Shown: positions 1 to 9,857, counted from the first letter of the stretch. The stretch: 64,000 bases of DNA from Phreatobacter sp. (GCF_022843985.1 NZ_JALHMP010000003.1:166134-230133), one strand, 5' to 3'. A program made the numbers and translations. Notes: generated by a model not told the origin, from the sequence alone.

Positions 1-945
1 CTTGGCGAGGTAGCGCGCCGCATAGGCGGCGGAGCGGTCGACCTTGGTCGGATCCTTGCCGGAGAAGGCACCGCCGCCATGGGGGGCCGCGCCGCCATAG
101 GTGTCGACGATGATCTTGCGGCCGGTGAGGCCGGCGTCGCCGTCCGGGCCGCCGATGACGAACTTGCCGGTGGGATTGATCCACCACTTGCAGTCCTTGG
201 CGATCTCCAGGCCCTCCAGCGTCTCGCGGATCACCGGCTCGACGATCTTCTGGACGTCCTTCGAGGTCAGCTTTTCGTCGAGATGCTGGGTCGACAGCAC
301 GATCTGCGTGACAGCGGCGGGCTTGCCGTTCTCATAGCGGATGGTGACCTGGCTCTTGGCGTCCGGGCCAAGCTTGCCGCAATTGCGCTCACCGGCCTTG
401 CGGTACTTGGTCAGGTTCTCGAGGATCTTGTGGGCGTAGTAGAGCGGCGCCGGCATGAGTTCCGGGGTCTCGCGGCAGGCATAGCCGAACATGATGCCCT
501 GGTCGCCGGCACCCACGTCCTTGTTGCCGGCCTCGTCGACGCCCTGGGCGATGTCGGCGGATTGCGGATGCAGCAGAACGTCGATCTTCGCCTTCTTCCA
601 GTGGAAGCCGTCCTGCTCGTAGCCGATCGCCTTGATCGCCTTGCGGGCCGCCGACTTGAACTTGGAGGGATTGACGACCGGATTGCCGTGCGCGTCCTTC
701 ACGACCTTGCCGTCCTTGCCCTTCTTCAGCAGCGAATCCGGCACGCGGACCTCACCGGCGATGACGACGCGGTTGGTCGTGGCCAGCGTCTCGCAAGCGA
801 TGCGCACGGAGGCGGCGGGAACGCCGGCCTTGGCAGCCTCCTTGAAGACCAGGTCGACGATCTCGTCAGAGATGCGATCACAGACCTTGTCCGGATGGCC
901 TTCAGACACGGATTCCGAGGTGAACAGGTAGGAACTGCGGGACAC
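1..945 (-). CDS. metK: S-adenosylmethionine synthetase (3' end outside window)
   Basis: Makes S-adenosylmethionine from ATP and methionine in the cytosol. About 315 codons are present; the C-terminal part (family length about 390) lies beyond base 1. The N-terminus reads [17 protein letters not shown], the family signature that holds the ATP-binding His. I chose the GTG at 945 because GGAGGA lies a few bases upstream and the protein then starts at the usual place. It is the last gene of a minus-strand housekeeping run. The 259 bp upstream, between it and the XRE regulator, can form alternative hairpins and may be a regulatory leader. Confidence 0.95.
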   Translation of the reverse strand, partial: MSRSSYLFTSESVSEGHPDKVCDRISDEIVDLVFKEAAKAGVPAASVRIACETLATTNRVVIAGEVRVPDSLLKKGKDGKVVKDAHGNPVVNPSKFKSAARKAIKAIGYEQDGFHWKKAKIDVLLHPQSADIAQGVDEAGNKDVGAGDQGIMFGYACRETPELMPAPLYYAHKILENLTKYRKAGERNCGKLGPDAKSQVTIRYENGKPAAVTQIVLSTQHLDEKLTSKDVQKIVEPVIRETLEGLEIAKDCKWWINPTGKFVIGGPDGDAGLTGRKIIVDTYGGAAPHGGGAFSGKDPTKVDRSAAYAARYLAK

Positions 946-1020
946 GAAACGTCCTCCAGAAGCAAAGGCCCGCGGTTATGGCGGGGCGAGGCGCCGTCGT
1001 TATCGGTGGCACCATGAACC
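946..1020 (-). promoter_or_regulatory. possible structured leader of metK
   Basis: On the minus strand GGTGCC (1013-1008) can pair with GGCGCC (995-990), while the overlapping ATGGTG (1015-1010) can instead pair with CGCCAT (983-978). The two helices exclude each other. A further GC-rich hairpin lies just upstream around 1035-1058. I could not match the SAM-II or SAM/SAH consensus, so this is only a candidate leader; in such GC-rich DNA chance pairing is common. Confidence 0.25.
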
Positions 1021-1204
1021 GGATTTGAACATCCGCGCGCCTGAGAAGCCGCGCGGCTGCCGGGGACGCACGCATCGTCCGGCGCCCAAGACGGGCGAGG
1101 TTCTGGCAACAGCTTGTTCGGCGGTCAAGTCCGAATATGGCAAAAAGGCCGGTTCGTTCGCAAAAAAGAACGTCCGTGACCTTTTTCTCCGGCGAAATCC
1201 GATG

Positions 1205-1624
1205 TCAGGCGGATTCTTCCTCGTCACCAGCGAAGGCGCTGACGAGATCGACGATCTTGCGGCGGACCTTGGGATTCTTGATGCGGATGAACGCCCGGTT
1301 CAGCGCAAGGCCCTCGCTCGTCGACAGGAAGTCCGACACATAGGACGCTGCGGCGACGTCTGAGAAGCCTCCTTCAGGGGCCGGTTCACCCGAGGGTGCG
1401 CCCTCGAAAAAGAAGGAGACGGGAACCGAGAGAATGGCGCCGATCTGCTGGAGCCGGCTTGCGCCGATTCGATTCGTGCCCTTCTCGTATTTCTGCACCT
1501 GCTGGAAGGTCAGGCCAAGGCGCTCGCCCAGTTTTTCCTGGCTCATGCCGAGCATCATGCGACGCATGCGCACTCGACTTCCAACGTGCTTGTCGATCGG
1601 GTTCGGGGACTTCTTCACTACCAT
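1205..1624 (-). CDS. XRE-family transcriptional regulator, PhrR-like
   Basis: A 139-residue DNA-binding protein with an N-terminal Cro/CI helix-turn-helix at about residues 12-70 (MSQEKLGERLGLTFQQVQKY is the helix-turn-helix core), followed by FFFEGAP and an acidic C-terminus. The family is conserved next to lnt/actA and metK in Hyphomicrobiales, where a Sinorhizobium member was named PhrR (pH-regulated). I start at the ATG at 1624 (MVVKKSPNPIDKHVG), which matches the family and has GGAGAG upstream; eight further codons are open. The targets of this protein cannot be read from the sequence. Confidence 0.9.
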   Translation of the reverse strand: MVVKKSPNPIDKHVGSRVRMRRMMLGMSQEKLGERLGLTFQQVQKYEKGTNRIGASRLQQIGAILSVPVSFFFEGAPSGEPAPEGGFSDVAAASYVSDFLSTSEGLALNRAFIRIKNPKVRRKIVDLVSAFAGDEEESA

Positions 1625-1842
1625 CAAAGACTCTCCGTGCCTCCGCACGCCTTCAAGAAACCCACCCGAGAAGCCCCCCGGCTTCGCAACGTCGCCTGTA
1701 TGGTCGAACGCCGCAGTGCGACCATATCACCCACATCACGCGGTACCAAATGCCGACGGGAGGGGGGCACTCTGGCATCTTTCAGTTTGCTTATGGCTAA
1801 TTGTGCAGATCGTTACAAGTAAATTGACGATCGGCCTCGGCG

Positions 1843-3456
1843 TCAGGTCGGATGCAGACCCGTCCGGCGGCTCCGCCGCAGCAGGATCAGGACCAGACCA
1901 AGGGCGGCGACGGCCAGAGGAACGTGGCCGGCACGTGCAAAAAAAGTGGGTTGGAGGGCTTTTGGCAGATCCGCATCGAGAACGTCACGGGTGCCCAGCG
2001 GCAGGGCACGCAGCGTCCGGCCCAGTGGATCGACCACCCCGGAAATCCCACTATTTGCGGCACGAATCACCGGCAGCCCCTCTTCGATCGCGCGCACGGC
2101 GGTCTGGTGCATGTGCTGGAACGGCCCGGGCGTGAAGCCGAACCAGGCATCGTTGGTGAGGTTGAGGAGCCATTGCGGCCTGAGATCGGCGGCTGTGGCG
2201 GCACCGGGAAAGATCACCTCGTAGCAGATAAGGATGCCGACCGGCGGGATCCCCGGCACGAGAAGCGTGCGACGACGGTCACCGGCGGAAAAACCGCCGC
2301 GCTGGCGCGTGATGGCTTCCAGGCCAAGCGACTCCAGACGCTCCTGAAACGGCAGATATTCCCCAAAGGGAACCAGATGAACCTTGTCGTAGGTCTGGTT
2401 GATGACCCCGTGGTGGTCGATCACATAGGCCGAATTGAAGACGCGCGGCTCGCTTCGACCGGGCAGAGGCTCGTCCGGACGCGCGGCGCCGGTGATCAGT
2501 GTCACGCCCGGCGGGATCAGGTCGGCGATCTTCGACAGCGCCTCGCGATCCCAGATGAGGAAGAAGGGGAAGGCCGATTCGGGCCAGATCAGGTGGGTAA
2601 CGTCACGCAGGCCCGAGCGCTCCGGCGAGGTCGCCTTGTCGGAGAGTTCGGCGTAGCGGGCGAGGATCTCGTCACGGGCCTCCGGACGGAAGCGCTGGTC
2701 CTGGGGGATGGCCGGCTGGACGATCCGCAGCTTGACGCCGGGGACGAAGGCGATCTCCGTCGCCGAAACACGCCAGCCGCCGAACAGCGCCAGGCACATC
2801 AGCGACAGCACCGCCCCGGTCGGCACGGCGAAGCGCACGGTGGGCGTCGCCTCCTCGTCCCCCATCACGGTGGGGGCCGCGAAGACGAGAATCGTGATCA
2901 GAGTCAAGCCGTAGACGCCGACCAGGGCGGCACCCTGGGCGAGCCAGACATACTGGGTCAGGGCATAGCCGTAGAGGTTCCAGGGAAAGCCGGTCAGGAC
3001 CGTGCCACGCAGAAATTCGGCGAGGGTCAGGCCGAGGGCGAGTGCCAGGATGCGCCGCGCGCCCGGACGCCAAAGGAGCCGCGCCACCATCGCCCCGAAG
3101 GCCGTGAACAGGGCGAGACCGGCCGGCAGCAGCATGACGGCGGCCGGCAGAAGCCAGGCGAAACGGTCGGCCTCGACGAGGAAGGCGGCACCCACCCACC
3201 AAAGACCGGCGAGGTGATAGCCGAAGCCGAACCACCAGCCCGTCCGGCCAGCGGCGAGCAGCGTCCGCCAGCCGCCGCCCGCGGCGGAAGCGCCGTCGAG
3301 CAGCCAGACGAGAACGGGGAAGCTGACGGCGAGGACCGGAAAGACGCCGAACGGCGGCATGGCGAAGGCGGCGAGGGCGCCGGTGCCGAAGGCCAGCCCC
3401 GTCCGCTTCCATCCCCAGGCGAGGATGACCGTGCGCGCCAGACCGCCGACCGTCAC
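1843..3456 (-). CDS. lnt: apolipoprotein N-acyltransferase
   Basis: Inner-membrane enzyme that N-acylates the terminal cysteine of lipoproteins, the last step of lipoprotein maturation. The 537-residue protein has about seven hydrophobic segments in its first 210 residues and then a nitrilase-like C-N hydrolase domain. The catalytic Glu-Lys-Cys set is visible: Glu in the region after QPAIPQDQRFRPEARDE, Lys in YDKVHLVPFGEYLP, and Cys in GILICYEVIFPG. It lies 96 bp downstream of corC in the usual Hyphomicrobiales order. The 218 bp between it and the regulator gene contain no gene. Confidence 0.95.
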   Translation of the reverse strand: MTVGGLARTVILAWGWKRTGLAFGTGALAAFAMPPFGVFPVLAVSFPVLVWLLDGASAAGGGWRTLLAAGRTGWWFGFGYHLAGLWWVGAAFLVEADRFAWLLPAAVMLLPAGLALFTAFGAMVARLLWRPGARRILALALGLTLAEFLRGTVLTGFPWNLYGYALTQYVWLAQGAALVGVYGLTLITILVFAAPTVMGDEEATPTVRFAVPTGAVLSLMCLALFGGWRVSATEIAFVPGVKLRIVQPAIPQDQRFRPEARDEILARYAELSDKATSPERSGLRDVTHLIWPESAFPFFLIWDREALSKIADLIPPGVTLITGAARPDEPLPGRSEPRVFNSAYVIDHHGVINQTYDKVHLVPFGEYLPFQERLESLGLEAITRQRGGFSAGDRRRTLLVPGIPPVGILICYEVIFPGAATAADLRPQWLLNLTNDAWFGFTPGPFQHMHQTAVRAIEEGLPVIRAANSGISGVVDPLGRTLRALPLGTRDVLDADLPKALQPTFFARAGHVPLAVAALGLVLILLRRSRRTGLHPT

Positions 3457-3552
3457 GGGGCGGCGCCCGCATGGGATCGGGGCGAATCGGGCAATGTTCC
3501 GCTCATGGGCCCCGTGTCCGACAGCGCGGCCACGGGGTCAAGCGGCCCCCGC

Positions 3553-4830
3553 TCAGGTCTTGTCGCCGCGGCCGGGAACCGGCGGCGGCGACACCGCTTC
3601 GGACTGGACGGCAGGTGGCGGCAGCATCTGCCCCGCCACAAGGGATGCGGCGGGAGGCGAAGGCGCGGCGGCCGGTGTGGAGGCCACGGCCGCGACGGCG
3701 GCCTGCTCCTCCTCGTCCTTGCGGCGGCCACGCGCGGGCGGCCGGCTGATCAGGCCACGACCGCGGGTGATCTTGACGCGCTTCACGCGGCGGGGATCGG
3801 CGTCGACAATCTCGAATTCCAGTTCGCCAGGGCCGGCAACGAGTTCGCCGCGCACCGGCACGTGGCCGGCAACCACCGTGAGATAGCCGCCGATCGTGTC
3901 GACATCCTCGGTCACATCCTCGCCGGGATCGAAATCGGGGCCGAGAACCTCGCGGACCTCGTCGAGGGTTGCCCTGGCATCGGCGATGTAGGCGCCGTCG
4001 GCGAGCTGCGCGATGGTCTTGCCATCGTCGACGTCGTGCTCGTCCTCGATGTCGCCGACGATGCTCTCGACGATGTCCTCCATGGCGATGAGGCCGTCGG
4101 TGCCGCCATATTCGTCGACGACGAGCGCCAGCTGGATCCGCGTCGCCTGCATGCGCGCAAGCAGGTCGATGGCGGGCATGGAGGGCGGCACGAAGAGGAT
4201 CGGTCTGATCAGCCGCGTCCCCGACAGCGACACCTTGAGGTCGACGGCACCGAGATCGAGACCCGGTGCGATCTTCCCAGCGGCGGGCTTGTCGGCCGCG
4301 GCGCCGGCCTCGGCCTCGCTTGCCCGCGCGCGCCGCTTGCGCGTCGCCTTCTTCGCCTCGGCAAAGAGGTGTTTCACCAGGTCCTTGATGTGGACCATGC
4401 CGACGGGATCGTCGAGTGTATCGTCGAAGACGACGAGCCGGGTATGGCCGGCATCCTCGAAGGCCTGCATCAGGTCGGCCAGGGAGACATCCTTCTGGAC
4501 CGCCATGATGTCGGCGCGCGGCTGGGCGAGATCATTGACACGGCTCTCGCGCAAATCGAGGATATTGCGCAGCATGGAGCGCTCTTCCGGCGAAAAGCCG
4601 GCGGCAGCGGGCGCATTTTCCTCGAGAACATCTTCGAGATTCTGCCGCGCCGAGGTCTGTGTCCTCAGGCGCAGTCGCGCCATGAGCCGGTCGATCCAGC
4701 GGTCGTGCTTGTCTGCGGCACGCTCGGGCGGCGGTCTTGGACCCTCCGCAGGCTGTCCGTTCGCAGGGGTCGACGTGGAAGCGGCCTCGGCCGCGGTGGT
4801 TCGGTATCGACTGTCGCTAGGGTCGGGCAT
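3553..4830 (-). CDS. corC: CorC/HlyC-type CBS-domain protein
   Basis: A soluble 425-residue member of the hemolysin C / CorC family, associated with magnesium and cobalt homeostasis. Two CBS motifs span about residues 85-240 (PRADIMAVQKD and the segment around VVDEYGGTDGLIAMEDIVE), then a transporter-associated CorC_HlyC domain containing TIGGYLTVVAGHVPVRGE. An insert of basic and Ala-rich residues separates the two CBS motifs (RKRRARASEAEAG). The last 70 residues are a Pro/Ala-rich low-complexity tail that most homologues lack or have shorter. The start overlaps the end of ybeY by 14 bp, so the two are probably translationally coupled. Confidence 0.93.
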   Translation of the reverse strand: MPDPSDSRYRTTAAEAASTSTPANGQPAEGPRPPPERAADKHDRWIDRLMARLRLRTQTSARQNLEDVLEENAPAAAGFSPEERSMLRNILDLRESRVNDLAQPRADIMAVQKDVSLADLMQAFEDAGHTRLVVFDDTLDDPVGMVHIKDLVKHLFAEAKKATRKRRARASEAEAGAAADKPAAGKIAPGLDLGAVDLKVSLSGTRLIRPILFVPPSMPAIDLLARMQATRIQLALVVDEYGGTDGLIAMEDIVESIVGDIEDEHDVDDGKTIAQLADGAYIADARATLDEVREVLGPDFDPGEDVTEDVDTIGGYLTVVAGHVPVRGELVAGPGELEFEIVDADPRRVKRVKITRGRGLISRPPARGRRKDEEEQAAVAAVASTPAAAPSPPAASLVAGQMLPPPAVQSEAVSPPPVPGRGDKT

Positions 4831-5332
4831 GGGTTCCGTCGGGCATCATCCGCCCGGTCGCGTGGGGATCGCTGATTCCAAGAGTCGCAAGAATGGAGGT
4901 TTCCATCGCCTCCATCGCCACGGCCTCAGCCTCGGACTCGTGATCATAGCCTAAAAGATGCAAGAGGCCATGGATCGTCAAGTGGGTCAGGTGGTCGGAC
5001 GGGGTCAGGACCTCCTCGCCGGCCTCCCGGACGAGGGTCTGGTAGGCGATGACGACGTCGCCGAGGAGAGGCCCCCGCGGCGCCGGAAAAGACAGCACGT
5101 TCGTGGGTTTGTCCTTGGCGCGATACTCGCGGTTCAGGCGCTGGACCATGGCATCGTCGGCGAGCGCCACCGACAGTTCCGCATCCGCGGGGATCGCGAC
5201 GTCGCGCCGTTCCGAAACGGCGGACACGGCCCGGCGGACGATGTCCTCCGCCGCCGGAAGGCCATCCCACAGGTCGGAGAGGATCGCGATGTCCGTCCGG
5301 ATCGCGGCCTCGTCGTGGCCGGAAAGGCTCAT
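4817..5332 (-). CDS. ybeY: rRNA maturation endoribonuclease YbeY
   Basis: Metal-dependent endoribonuclease that takes part in 16S rRNA 3' end maturation and ribosome quality control. The 171-residue protein has the diagnostic zinc motif HGLLHLLGYDH near residues 120-130 and the preceding RAKDKPTNVLSFP segment. The start ATG shares four bases with the stop of phoH and the 3' end overlaps corC, which is the standard phoH-ybeY-corC operon arrangement. Confidence 0.96.
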   Translation of the reverse strand: MSLSGHDEAAIRTDIAILSDLWDGLPAAEDIVRRAVSAVSERRDVAIPADAELSVALADDAMVQRLNREYRAKDKPTNVLSFPAPRGPLLGDVVIAYQTLVREAGEEVLTPSDHLTHLTIHGLLHLLGYDHESEAEAVAMEAMETSILATLGISDPHATGRMMPDGTHARP

Positions 5333-6414
5333 GGCTGACGCATGCGCCGCGGCTGGTGGGGCGCGGCATGTTCGCCCGCCCGGGTCGCGGCCTCATAGGC
5401 CCGGACGATGCGGCCGACGAGTTCGTGGCGCACTACATCATCCTCGGTGAAGTAGCACTGGGCGATGCCATCGACGGTCTCGAGGAGGTCGAGGGCTTCC
5501 GATAGGCCCGACTTCATGCCGGGCGGCAGGTCGACCTGGGTCGGGTCGCCGGTGATGATCATGCGCGAGTTCTCACCGAGGCGGGTGAGGAACATCTTCA
5601 TCTGCATGGATGTCGTGTTCTGCGCCTCGTCGAGGATCACCACGGCATTGGTGAGGGTGCGGCCGCGCATGAAGGCCAGCGGGGCGATCTCGATCATGCC
5701 CGACTGCATGCCGCGCTCCACCCGCGGCGCGTCCATCAGGTCGTAGAGCGCGTCGTAGATCGGCCTCAGATAGGGATCGACCTTCTCCTTCAGGTCGCCG
5801 GGCAGGAAGCCGAGGCGCTCGCCGGCCTCGACCGCGGGACGCGTCAGGATCAGCCGGTCGACCAGGCCCTTGTCGAGCAGCGCCACGGCCTGCGCCACTG
5901 CGAGCCAGGTCTTGCCGGTGCCGGCAGGGCCGATGCCGAAGACCAGTTCGTGGCGCTTCAGGGCGCGGATATAGCCGTCCTGAGCGGGGGTGCGGGCCCG
6001 GACCGTCCGCTTGCGCGTGACGATCTCCTCGTGGCCGAGACGCGGCGCGCCGTCGGCCTCGAACAGGGACCCCTGGGAGGTGGTCATGCGGATGGCGCCG
6101 TCGACGTCGCCGAGGGTCAGGTCCTGGCCGCTCTTCAGCCGCGCATAGAGATTTTCCAGCACGACCTTGCCCTGTTCGCAGGGATCGGCGGGACCGACGA
6201 GGTTGACGAGATTGCCGCGGGCGGTGGCGCGAATGCCGAGCCGCTTTTCCAGGAAGGCGAGGTTCTGGTCATACTGGCCGAACAGGCGGCTCGCGAGGCG
6301 GTTGTCGTCGAAGGAGAGGGTGATCTCGGCCTCGGCCGTGTCGTCATGGGTCGCAAGCCAGGGAATGTTGCGTCCGCTGTCCGGGCCAAAGCCGCCCCCG
6401 CTGGGATTTTTCAA
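5329..6414 (-). CDS. phoH: PhoH-family ATPase
   Basis: P-loop ATPase of the PhoH/PhoL family; its partnership with YbeY suggests a role in RNA metabolism, but the biochemistry is unsettled. The 361-residue protein shows Walker A (GPAGTGKTWLAV, near residue 158) and Walker B (VVILDEAQN), and a PhoH N-terminal segment about 120 residues long. It lies 33 bp downstream of miaB and overlaps ybeY by 4 bp. The N-terminal dozen residues (MKNPSGGGFGPDSG) are not conserved in the family as I know it, so a slightly later start is possible. Confidence 0.94.
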   Translation of the reverse strand: MKNPSGGGFGPDSGRNIPWLATHDDTAEAEITLSFDDNRLASRLFGQYDQNLAFLEKRLGIRATARGNLVNLVGPADPCEQGKVVLENLYARLKSGQDLTLGDVDGAIRMTTSQGSLFEADGAPRLGHEEIVTRKRTVRARTPAQDGYIRALKRHELVFGIGPAGTGKTWLAVAQAVALLDKGLVDRLILTRPAVEAGERLGFLPGDLKEKVDPYLRPIYDALYDLMDAPRVERGMQSGMIEIAPLAFMRGRTLTNAVVILDEAQNTTSMQMKMFLTRLGENSRMIITGDPTQVDLPPGMKSGLSEALDLLETVDGIAQCYFTEDDVVRHELVGRIVRAYEAATRAGEHAAPHQPRRMRQP

Positions 6415-6447
6415 CCGCGCCGTCCTCTTGTCCTGGGTTGAGACCGC

Positions 6448-7848
6448 TCACTCTGCCGCATGCACTGCCATCATATGGGCATCCGCCGCGAGAACGCCAT
6501 CCAGGGAGTTTGTCTTGGCCCCGGTGATTCGCACAGGGACGATGCTGCCGATCACAGACGACGGTGCGATGACCTGGACCGGCGAGAGATAGGGCGAGCG
6601 GCCGACCATCTGCCCCGGCTTGCGGCCGGCCTTCTCGAAAAGGATGTCGACGGTGCGGCCGATGAGGCTCTCCTGGAAAGCCTGCTGCTGGGCTGTCACC
6701 AGCGCCTGCAGCGCATGAAGCCTCTCGGTCTGCAGCGATTCCGCCACGTGGCCGTCCATCTCGGCACCGGGCGTTCCGGGCCTTGCGGAATAGGCGAAGG
6801 TATAGGCGGCGGCGAAGCCGACCTGGCGCACGAGGTCCATCGTGTCGGCAAAATCCGCGTCACTCTCGCCGGGGAAGCCGACGATGAAGTCGGAGGTGAG
6901 CGCGATATCGGGCCGCGCCTGGCGGATGCGGTCGACGAGGCGCAGGTAGTCGTCGCGGGTGTGCTTGCGGTTCATCCGCTTCAGCACGGCCGTCGAACCG
7001 GATTGCACCGGCAGGTGCAGGGAGGGCATGAGGCTCGCCAGGTCGCGATGGGCGGCGACGAGATCGTCGCTCATCTCGCGCGGATGGCTGGTGGTGTAGC
7101 GCAGCCGGGCGATGCCCGGCACATCGGCGAGGCGGTGGAGGAGCCGGGCGAGCGTCCATTCCGAACCCTCCGGCCCCGCCCCGTGATAGGCATTGACGTT
7201 CTGGCCGAGCAGGGTCACCTCGCGCACGCCCGATGCCGCCAGTTTCTCCACCTCGGCGAGAATCTGCGTGATGGGGCGGGAGACCTCGGCGCCGCGGGTA
7301 TAGGGCACGACGCAGAAGGTGCAGAACTTGTCGCAACCCTCCTGCACGGTGACGAAGGCGGTGAGGCCGCGGGCGCGGGTCCTGGCTTCGCTCGCCGCCG
7401 GCAGGACCTTGAACTTGTCCTCGACGGGAAATTCGGTGTCGACCACACCGGGCGTGACACCGGCGCGGGCGACGAGGTCGGGCAGACGGTGATAGCTCTG
7501 CGGGCCGACGACGAGATCGACGACCTTGGCGCGCCGGACGATCTCCTCGCCCTCGGCCTGGGCGACGCAGCCGGTGACGCCCACCATGACCTTGCGGCCC
7601 CTTGCCCGCGCCTCCTCCTTGATGACGCGCACGCGGCCGAGTTCGGAATAGACCTTCTCGGCGGCGCGCTCGCGGATGTGGCAGGTGTTGAGGAGGATGA
7701 GATCGGCCTCCTCCGGCGTCGCCACCTCGCGATAGCCCTCAGTGCCCATGACGTCGGCCATGCGCTGGCTGTCATAGACGTTCATCTGGCAGCCATAGGA
7801 CTTGACGTAGACGGCCTTGGTCTGGGTCTTTTCGGCGGTTTCGCTCAT
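6448..7848 (-). CDS. miaB: tRNA-2-methylthio-N6-dimethylallyladenosine synthase MiaB
   Basis: Radical-SAM methylthiotransferase that converts i6A37 to ms2i6A37 in tRNAs reading UNN codons. The 466-residue protein has the N-terminal UPF0004 domain ([16 protein letters not shown]), the radical-SAM cluster motif [15 protein letters not shown] near residue 175 and a C-terminal TRAM domain. Cysteines for the auxiliary cluster are present (GCQMN, NTCHIRE, TGCVAQ). It is the first gene of the miaB-phoH-ybeY-corC run and is divergent from the DUF2147 gene. Confidence 0.96.
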   Translation of the reverse strand: MSETAEKTQTKAVYVKSYGCQMNVYDSQRMADVMGTEGYREVATPEEADLILLNTCHIRERAAEKVYSELGRVRVIKEEARARGRKVMVGVTGCVAQAEGEEIVRRAKVVDLVVGPQSYHRLPDLVARAGVTPGVVDTEFPVEDKFKVLPAASEARTRARGLTAFVTVQEGCDKFCTFCVVPYTRGAEVSRPITQILAEVEKLAASGVREVTLLGQNVNAYHGAGPEGSEWTLARLLHRLADVPGIARLRYTTSHPREMSDDLVAAHRDLASLMPSLHLPVQSGSTAVLKRMNRKHTRDDYLRLVDRIRQARPDIALTSDFIVGFPGESDADFADTMDLVRQVGFAAAYTFAYSARPGTPGAEMDGHVAESLQTERLHALQALVTAQQQAFQESLIGRTVDILFEKAGRKPGQMVGRSPYLSPVQVIAPSSVIGSIVPVRITGAKTNSLDGVLAADAHMMAVHAAE

Positions 7849-8004
7849 CAGGGGCTCCGTTGGCCGGTGCTATAGCGGGTTCCCGAAGGGCCGTTAAGGG
7901 GGCGCCATTGATGTCACAATCGCGTGATCTCCCGCCGCATCTGCCGAACCATGGACAGATTCCTGGCGTAAGATCACGTTTGTCACCATCGGCGGAGATG
8001 ACCC

Positions 8005-8376
8005 ATGCATGTCCTGAAGACGGTTGTCTTGTCCGGAGCATTGCTCGCGGCAAGCCTTGCGGGCGCCCAGGCGCTGGAAGGCAACTGGCTGCGCGGTGAC
8101 GGCAATGCCCGGGTGCGCATCGCCCCCTGCGGCGACAAGGTCTGCGCCACCAATCTGTGGATCGGCGACACGAGTTCCGGCGAGGAGGTGGGCGACCGGC
8201 TGGTCATGACCCTGGCCCCCAAGGGACCCGGGAAGTTCGAGGGGACGGCGTTCGACGTCAAGCGTGGCCGCAACTACAACATCATCATCACCACCAGCGG
8301 TGATCGTCTCAGCACGCGCGGCTGCATCCTCGGACGCCTTCTGTGTCGGGAAGTGACCTGGACGGCCGCCCGCTAA
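8005..8376 (+). CDS. secreted DUF2147-family protein
   Basis: A 123-residue protein with a clear Sec signal peptide (VLKTVVLSGALLAASLAGAQA, cleavage near residue 23), followed by a small domain of the DUF2147 type: GNWLRGDGNARVRIAPCGDKVC with two cysteines, then alternating hydrophobic strands and a second Cys pair in CILGRLLC. The function is unknown; members are periplasmic. GGAGAT precedes the ATG at the right distance. The 156-bp gap to divergent miaB contains a well-separated inverted repeat (CGTGATCT at 7923-7930, AGATCACG at 7971-7978) that could be a regulator site. Confidence 0.8.
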   Translation: MHVLKTVVLSGALLAASLAGAQALEGNWLRGDGNARVRIAPCGDKVCATNLWIGDTSSGEEVGDRLVMTLAPKGPGKFEGTAFDVKRGRNYNIIITTSGDRLSTRGCILGRLLCREVTWTAAR

Positions 8377-8421
8377 GGGGCGGCGATCGGAAGGGGGCGT
8401 CAAAGGTCAGCGATCACCCCG

Positions 8422-8682
8422 TCAGCCCGCATCCAGCGGCGTCGTTCCTGCCGGAGACCCGTCGGCGGCCAGCGTGATCTTCTGGACCCGCGCCTCGGCG
8501 TCGCGCAGCAGCGCCTCGCAGCGCTTCTTCAGGGCCTCGCCGCGCTCGTAGATGGCGATGGAATCCTCGAGCGGCACGTTGCCGCCCTCCAGTTTCTGGA
8601 CGATCTGCTCGAGTTCGCCGAGCGCCTTCTCGAAGGAGAGGGCCGCGACATCGGCATGGGGGGCGGCGCTCTTGTCGCTCAT
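8422..8682 (-). CDS. xseB: exodeoxyribonuclease VII small subunit
   Basis: Small subunit of ExoVII, which degrades single-stranded DNA together with XseA (not in this window). The 86-residue protein carries the typical helical hairpin: [19 protein letters not shown] followed by [23 protein letters not shown] start at the ATG at 8682 because GGGAG lies five bases upstream; an in-frame GTG two codons earlier is less well placed. It sits 26 bp downstream of the deacetylase-like gene. In many relatives the next gene is dxs, which here lies about 18 kb away. Confidence 0.95.
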   Translation of the reverse strand: MSDKSAAPHADVAALSFEKALGELEQIVQKLEGGNVPLEDSIAIYERGEALKKRCEALLRDAEARVQKITLAADGSPAGTTPLDAG

Positions 8683-8708
8683 GGGCACTCCCGGGGAATC
8701 GGCTGGGG

Positions 8709-9638
8709 TCAGCCGCGCATCAATGCCATGACATGGGCGCCGACGGAACGGCCGAGCCCCTCGAGGTCGTAGCCGCCTTCCAGCACCGAGACGACACGGC
8801 CGGAGCAGGTCTCGTCCGCCACCTCCATCATCCGCTTGGTCGCCCAGGCGAAATCGGCTTCCGTCAGGTTGATGTTGGCGAGCGGGTCGCGCTCATGGGC
8901 ATCGAAGCCGGCCGAGATCAGCACGAGATCGGGACGGAAACCGCGCATGCGCGGCAGGATCACCGTGTCGAAGGCCTCGCGGAAGGCGTCGCCGCCGTCG
9001 CCGGCGCGCAGCGGCGCATTGACGATCTGGTTGTGGGCGCCGGTCTCGTTCAGCGCGCCGGTGCCGGGATAGAGCGGCATCTCGTGGGTCGACAGATACA
9101 TGACCGAAGGGTCCGACCAGAAGATGTCCTGGGTGCCGTTACCGTGGTGGACGTCGAAATCCATGATGGCGACGCGCGTCGCGCCATATTTCGCCTGGGC
9201 GTGTCGGGCAGCGATGGCGACATTGTTGAACAGGCAGAAGCCCATGGCGGTCGCCGTCTCGGCATGGTGACCGGGGGGGCGGGTAGCGACGAAGGCGTTG
9301 CTGACCTTGCCGGCCATCACCTCGTCGACGGCGAAGACGGCGCCGCCGGCGGAGCGCAGCGCCGCCTCGTAGGACCCGGGCGACAGGGTCGTATCGCCAT
9401 CGACGTGGACGAGGCCGACGAAGGGCGTGGCATTGACCAGCTTTTCCACGAATTCGGGCGGATGGACGCGCAGAATGGCCTCGGCGGAGGCTTCCGGCGC
9501 CTCGTCGCGGGCGAGGTCGGCGAAACGCTCGTGCTCCAGGACATGGGTGATCATGCGGAGACGGTCGGCGCGCTCGGGATGGCCGAAGGGTGTCTGGTGC
9601 TCCAGGCACTTGGCATGGGAAATGACGAGTGTGGTCAC
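8709..9638 (-). CDS. histone deacetylase / acetylpolyamine amidohydrolase family protein
   Basis: A zinc hydrolase of the arginase/deacetylase fold, about 309 residues; bacterial members act on acetylated polyamines or other amides, and the substrate here is unknown. Visible family features are RPPGHHAE (tandem catalytic His), the metal-ligand segment [10 protein letters not shown] and SAGFDAH. I prefer the GTG at 9638 ([20 protein letters not shown] is the conserved N-terminus) with GGAAGG about ten bases upstream; an ATG at 9656 is also open. It is followed closely by xseB, the usual neighbour. Confidence 0.92.
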   Translation of the reverse strand: MTTLVISHAKCLEHQTPFGHPERADRLRMITHVLEHERFADLARDEAPEASAEAILRVHPPEFVEKLVNATPFVGLVHVDGDTTLSPGSYEAALRSAGGAVFAVDEVMAGKVSNAFVATRPPGHHAETATAMGFCLFNNVAIAARHAQAKYGATRVAIMDFDVHHGNGTQDIFWSDPSVMYLSTHEMPLYPGTGALNETGAHNQIVNAPLRAGDGGDAFREAFDTVILPRMRGFRPDLVLISAGFDAHERDPLANINLTEADFAWATKRMMEVADETCSGRVVSVLEGGYDLEGLGRSVGAHVMALMRG

Positions 9639-9857
9639 AGCGGCCGGCCCTTCCATGCACTGTCACGGGGCGCAGAGGCCTCGCCGCCGCCCATCCCGGA
9701 ATGATTAAAGCATGGGGCGTCCCGCGCAACGGGGGGGCCCCACGCAAACGTGATGGCGCTTGCCGTTTTCCCTGTTGGTGCATCGCAAAACATGGTTTCC
9801 CCCCTCGCATCGCCTGTGTCAGGCTGATGACGTTCGGCCACTTGCTCGGGGTTTTTC

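Noticed and set aside
1021..1060. tRNA-like GGATGTTCAAATCC in the metK leader
   Set aside because: It resembles a T-loop, but the stem does not pair with a 7-nt loop and no acceptor or anticodon arm can be drawn.
1852..4875. Very long plus-strand open frame opposite lnt and corC
   Set aside because: It is antisense to two well-supported genes, has a random Gly/Arg/Asp-rich composition and no domain; such frames are a by-product of high GC.
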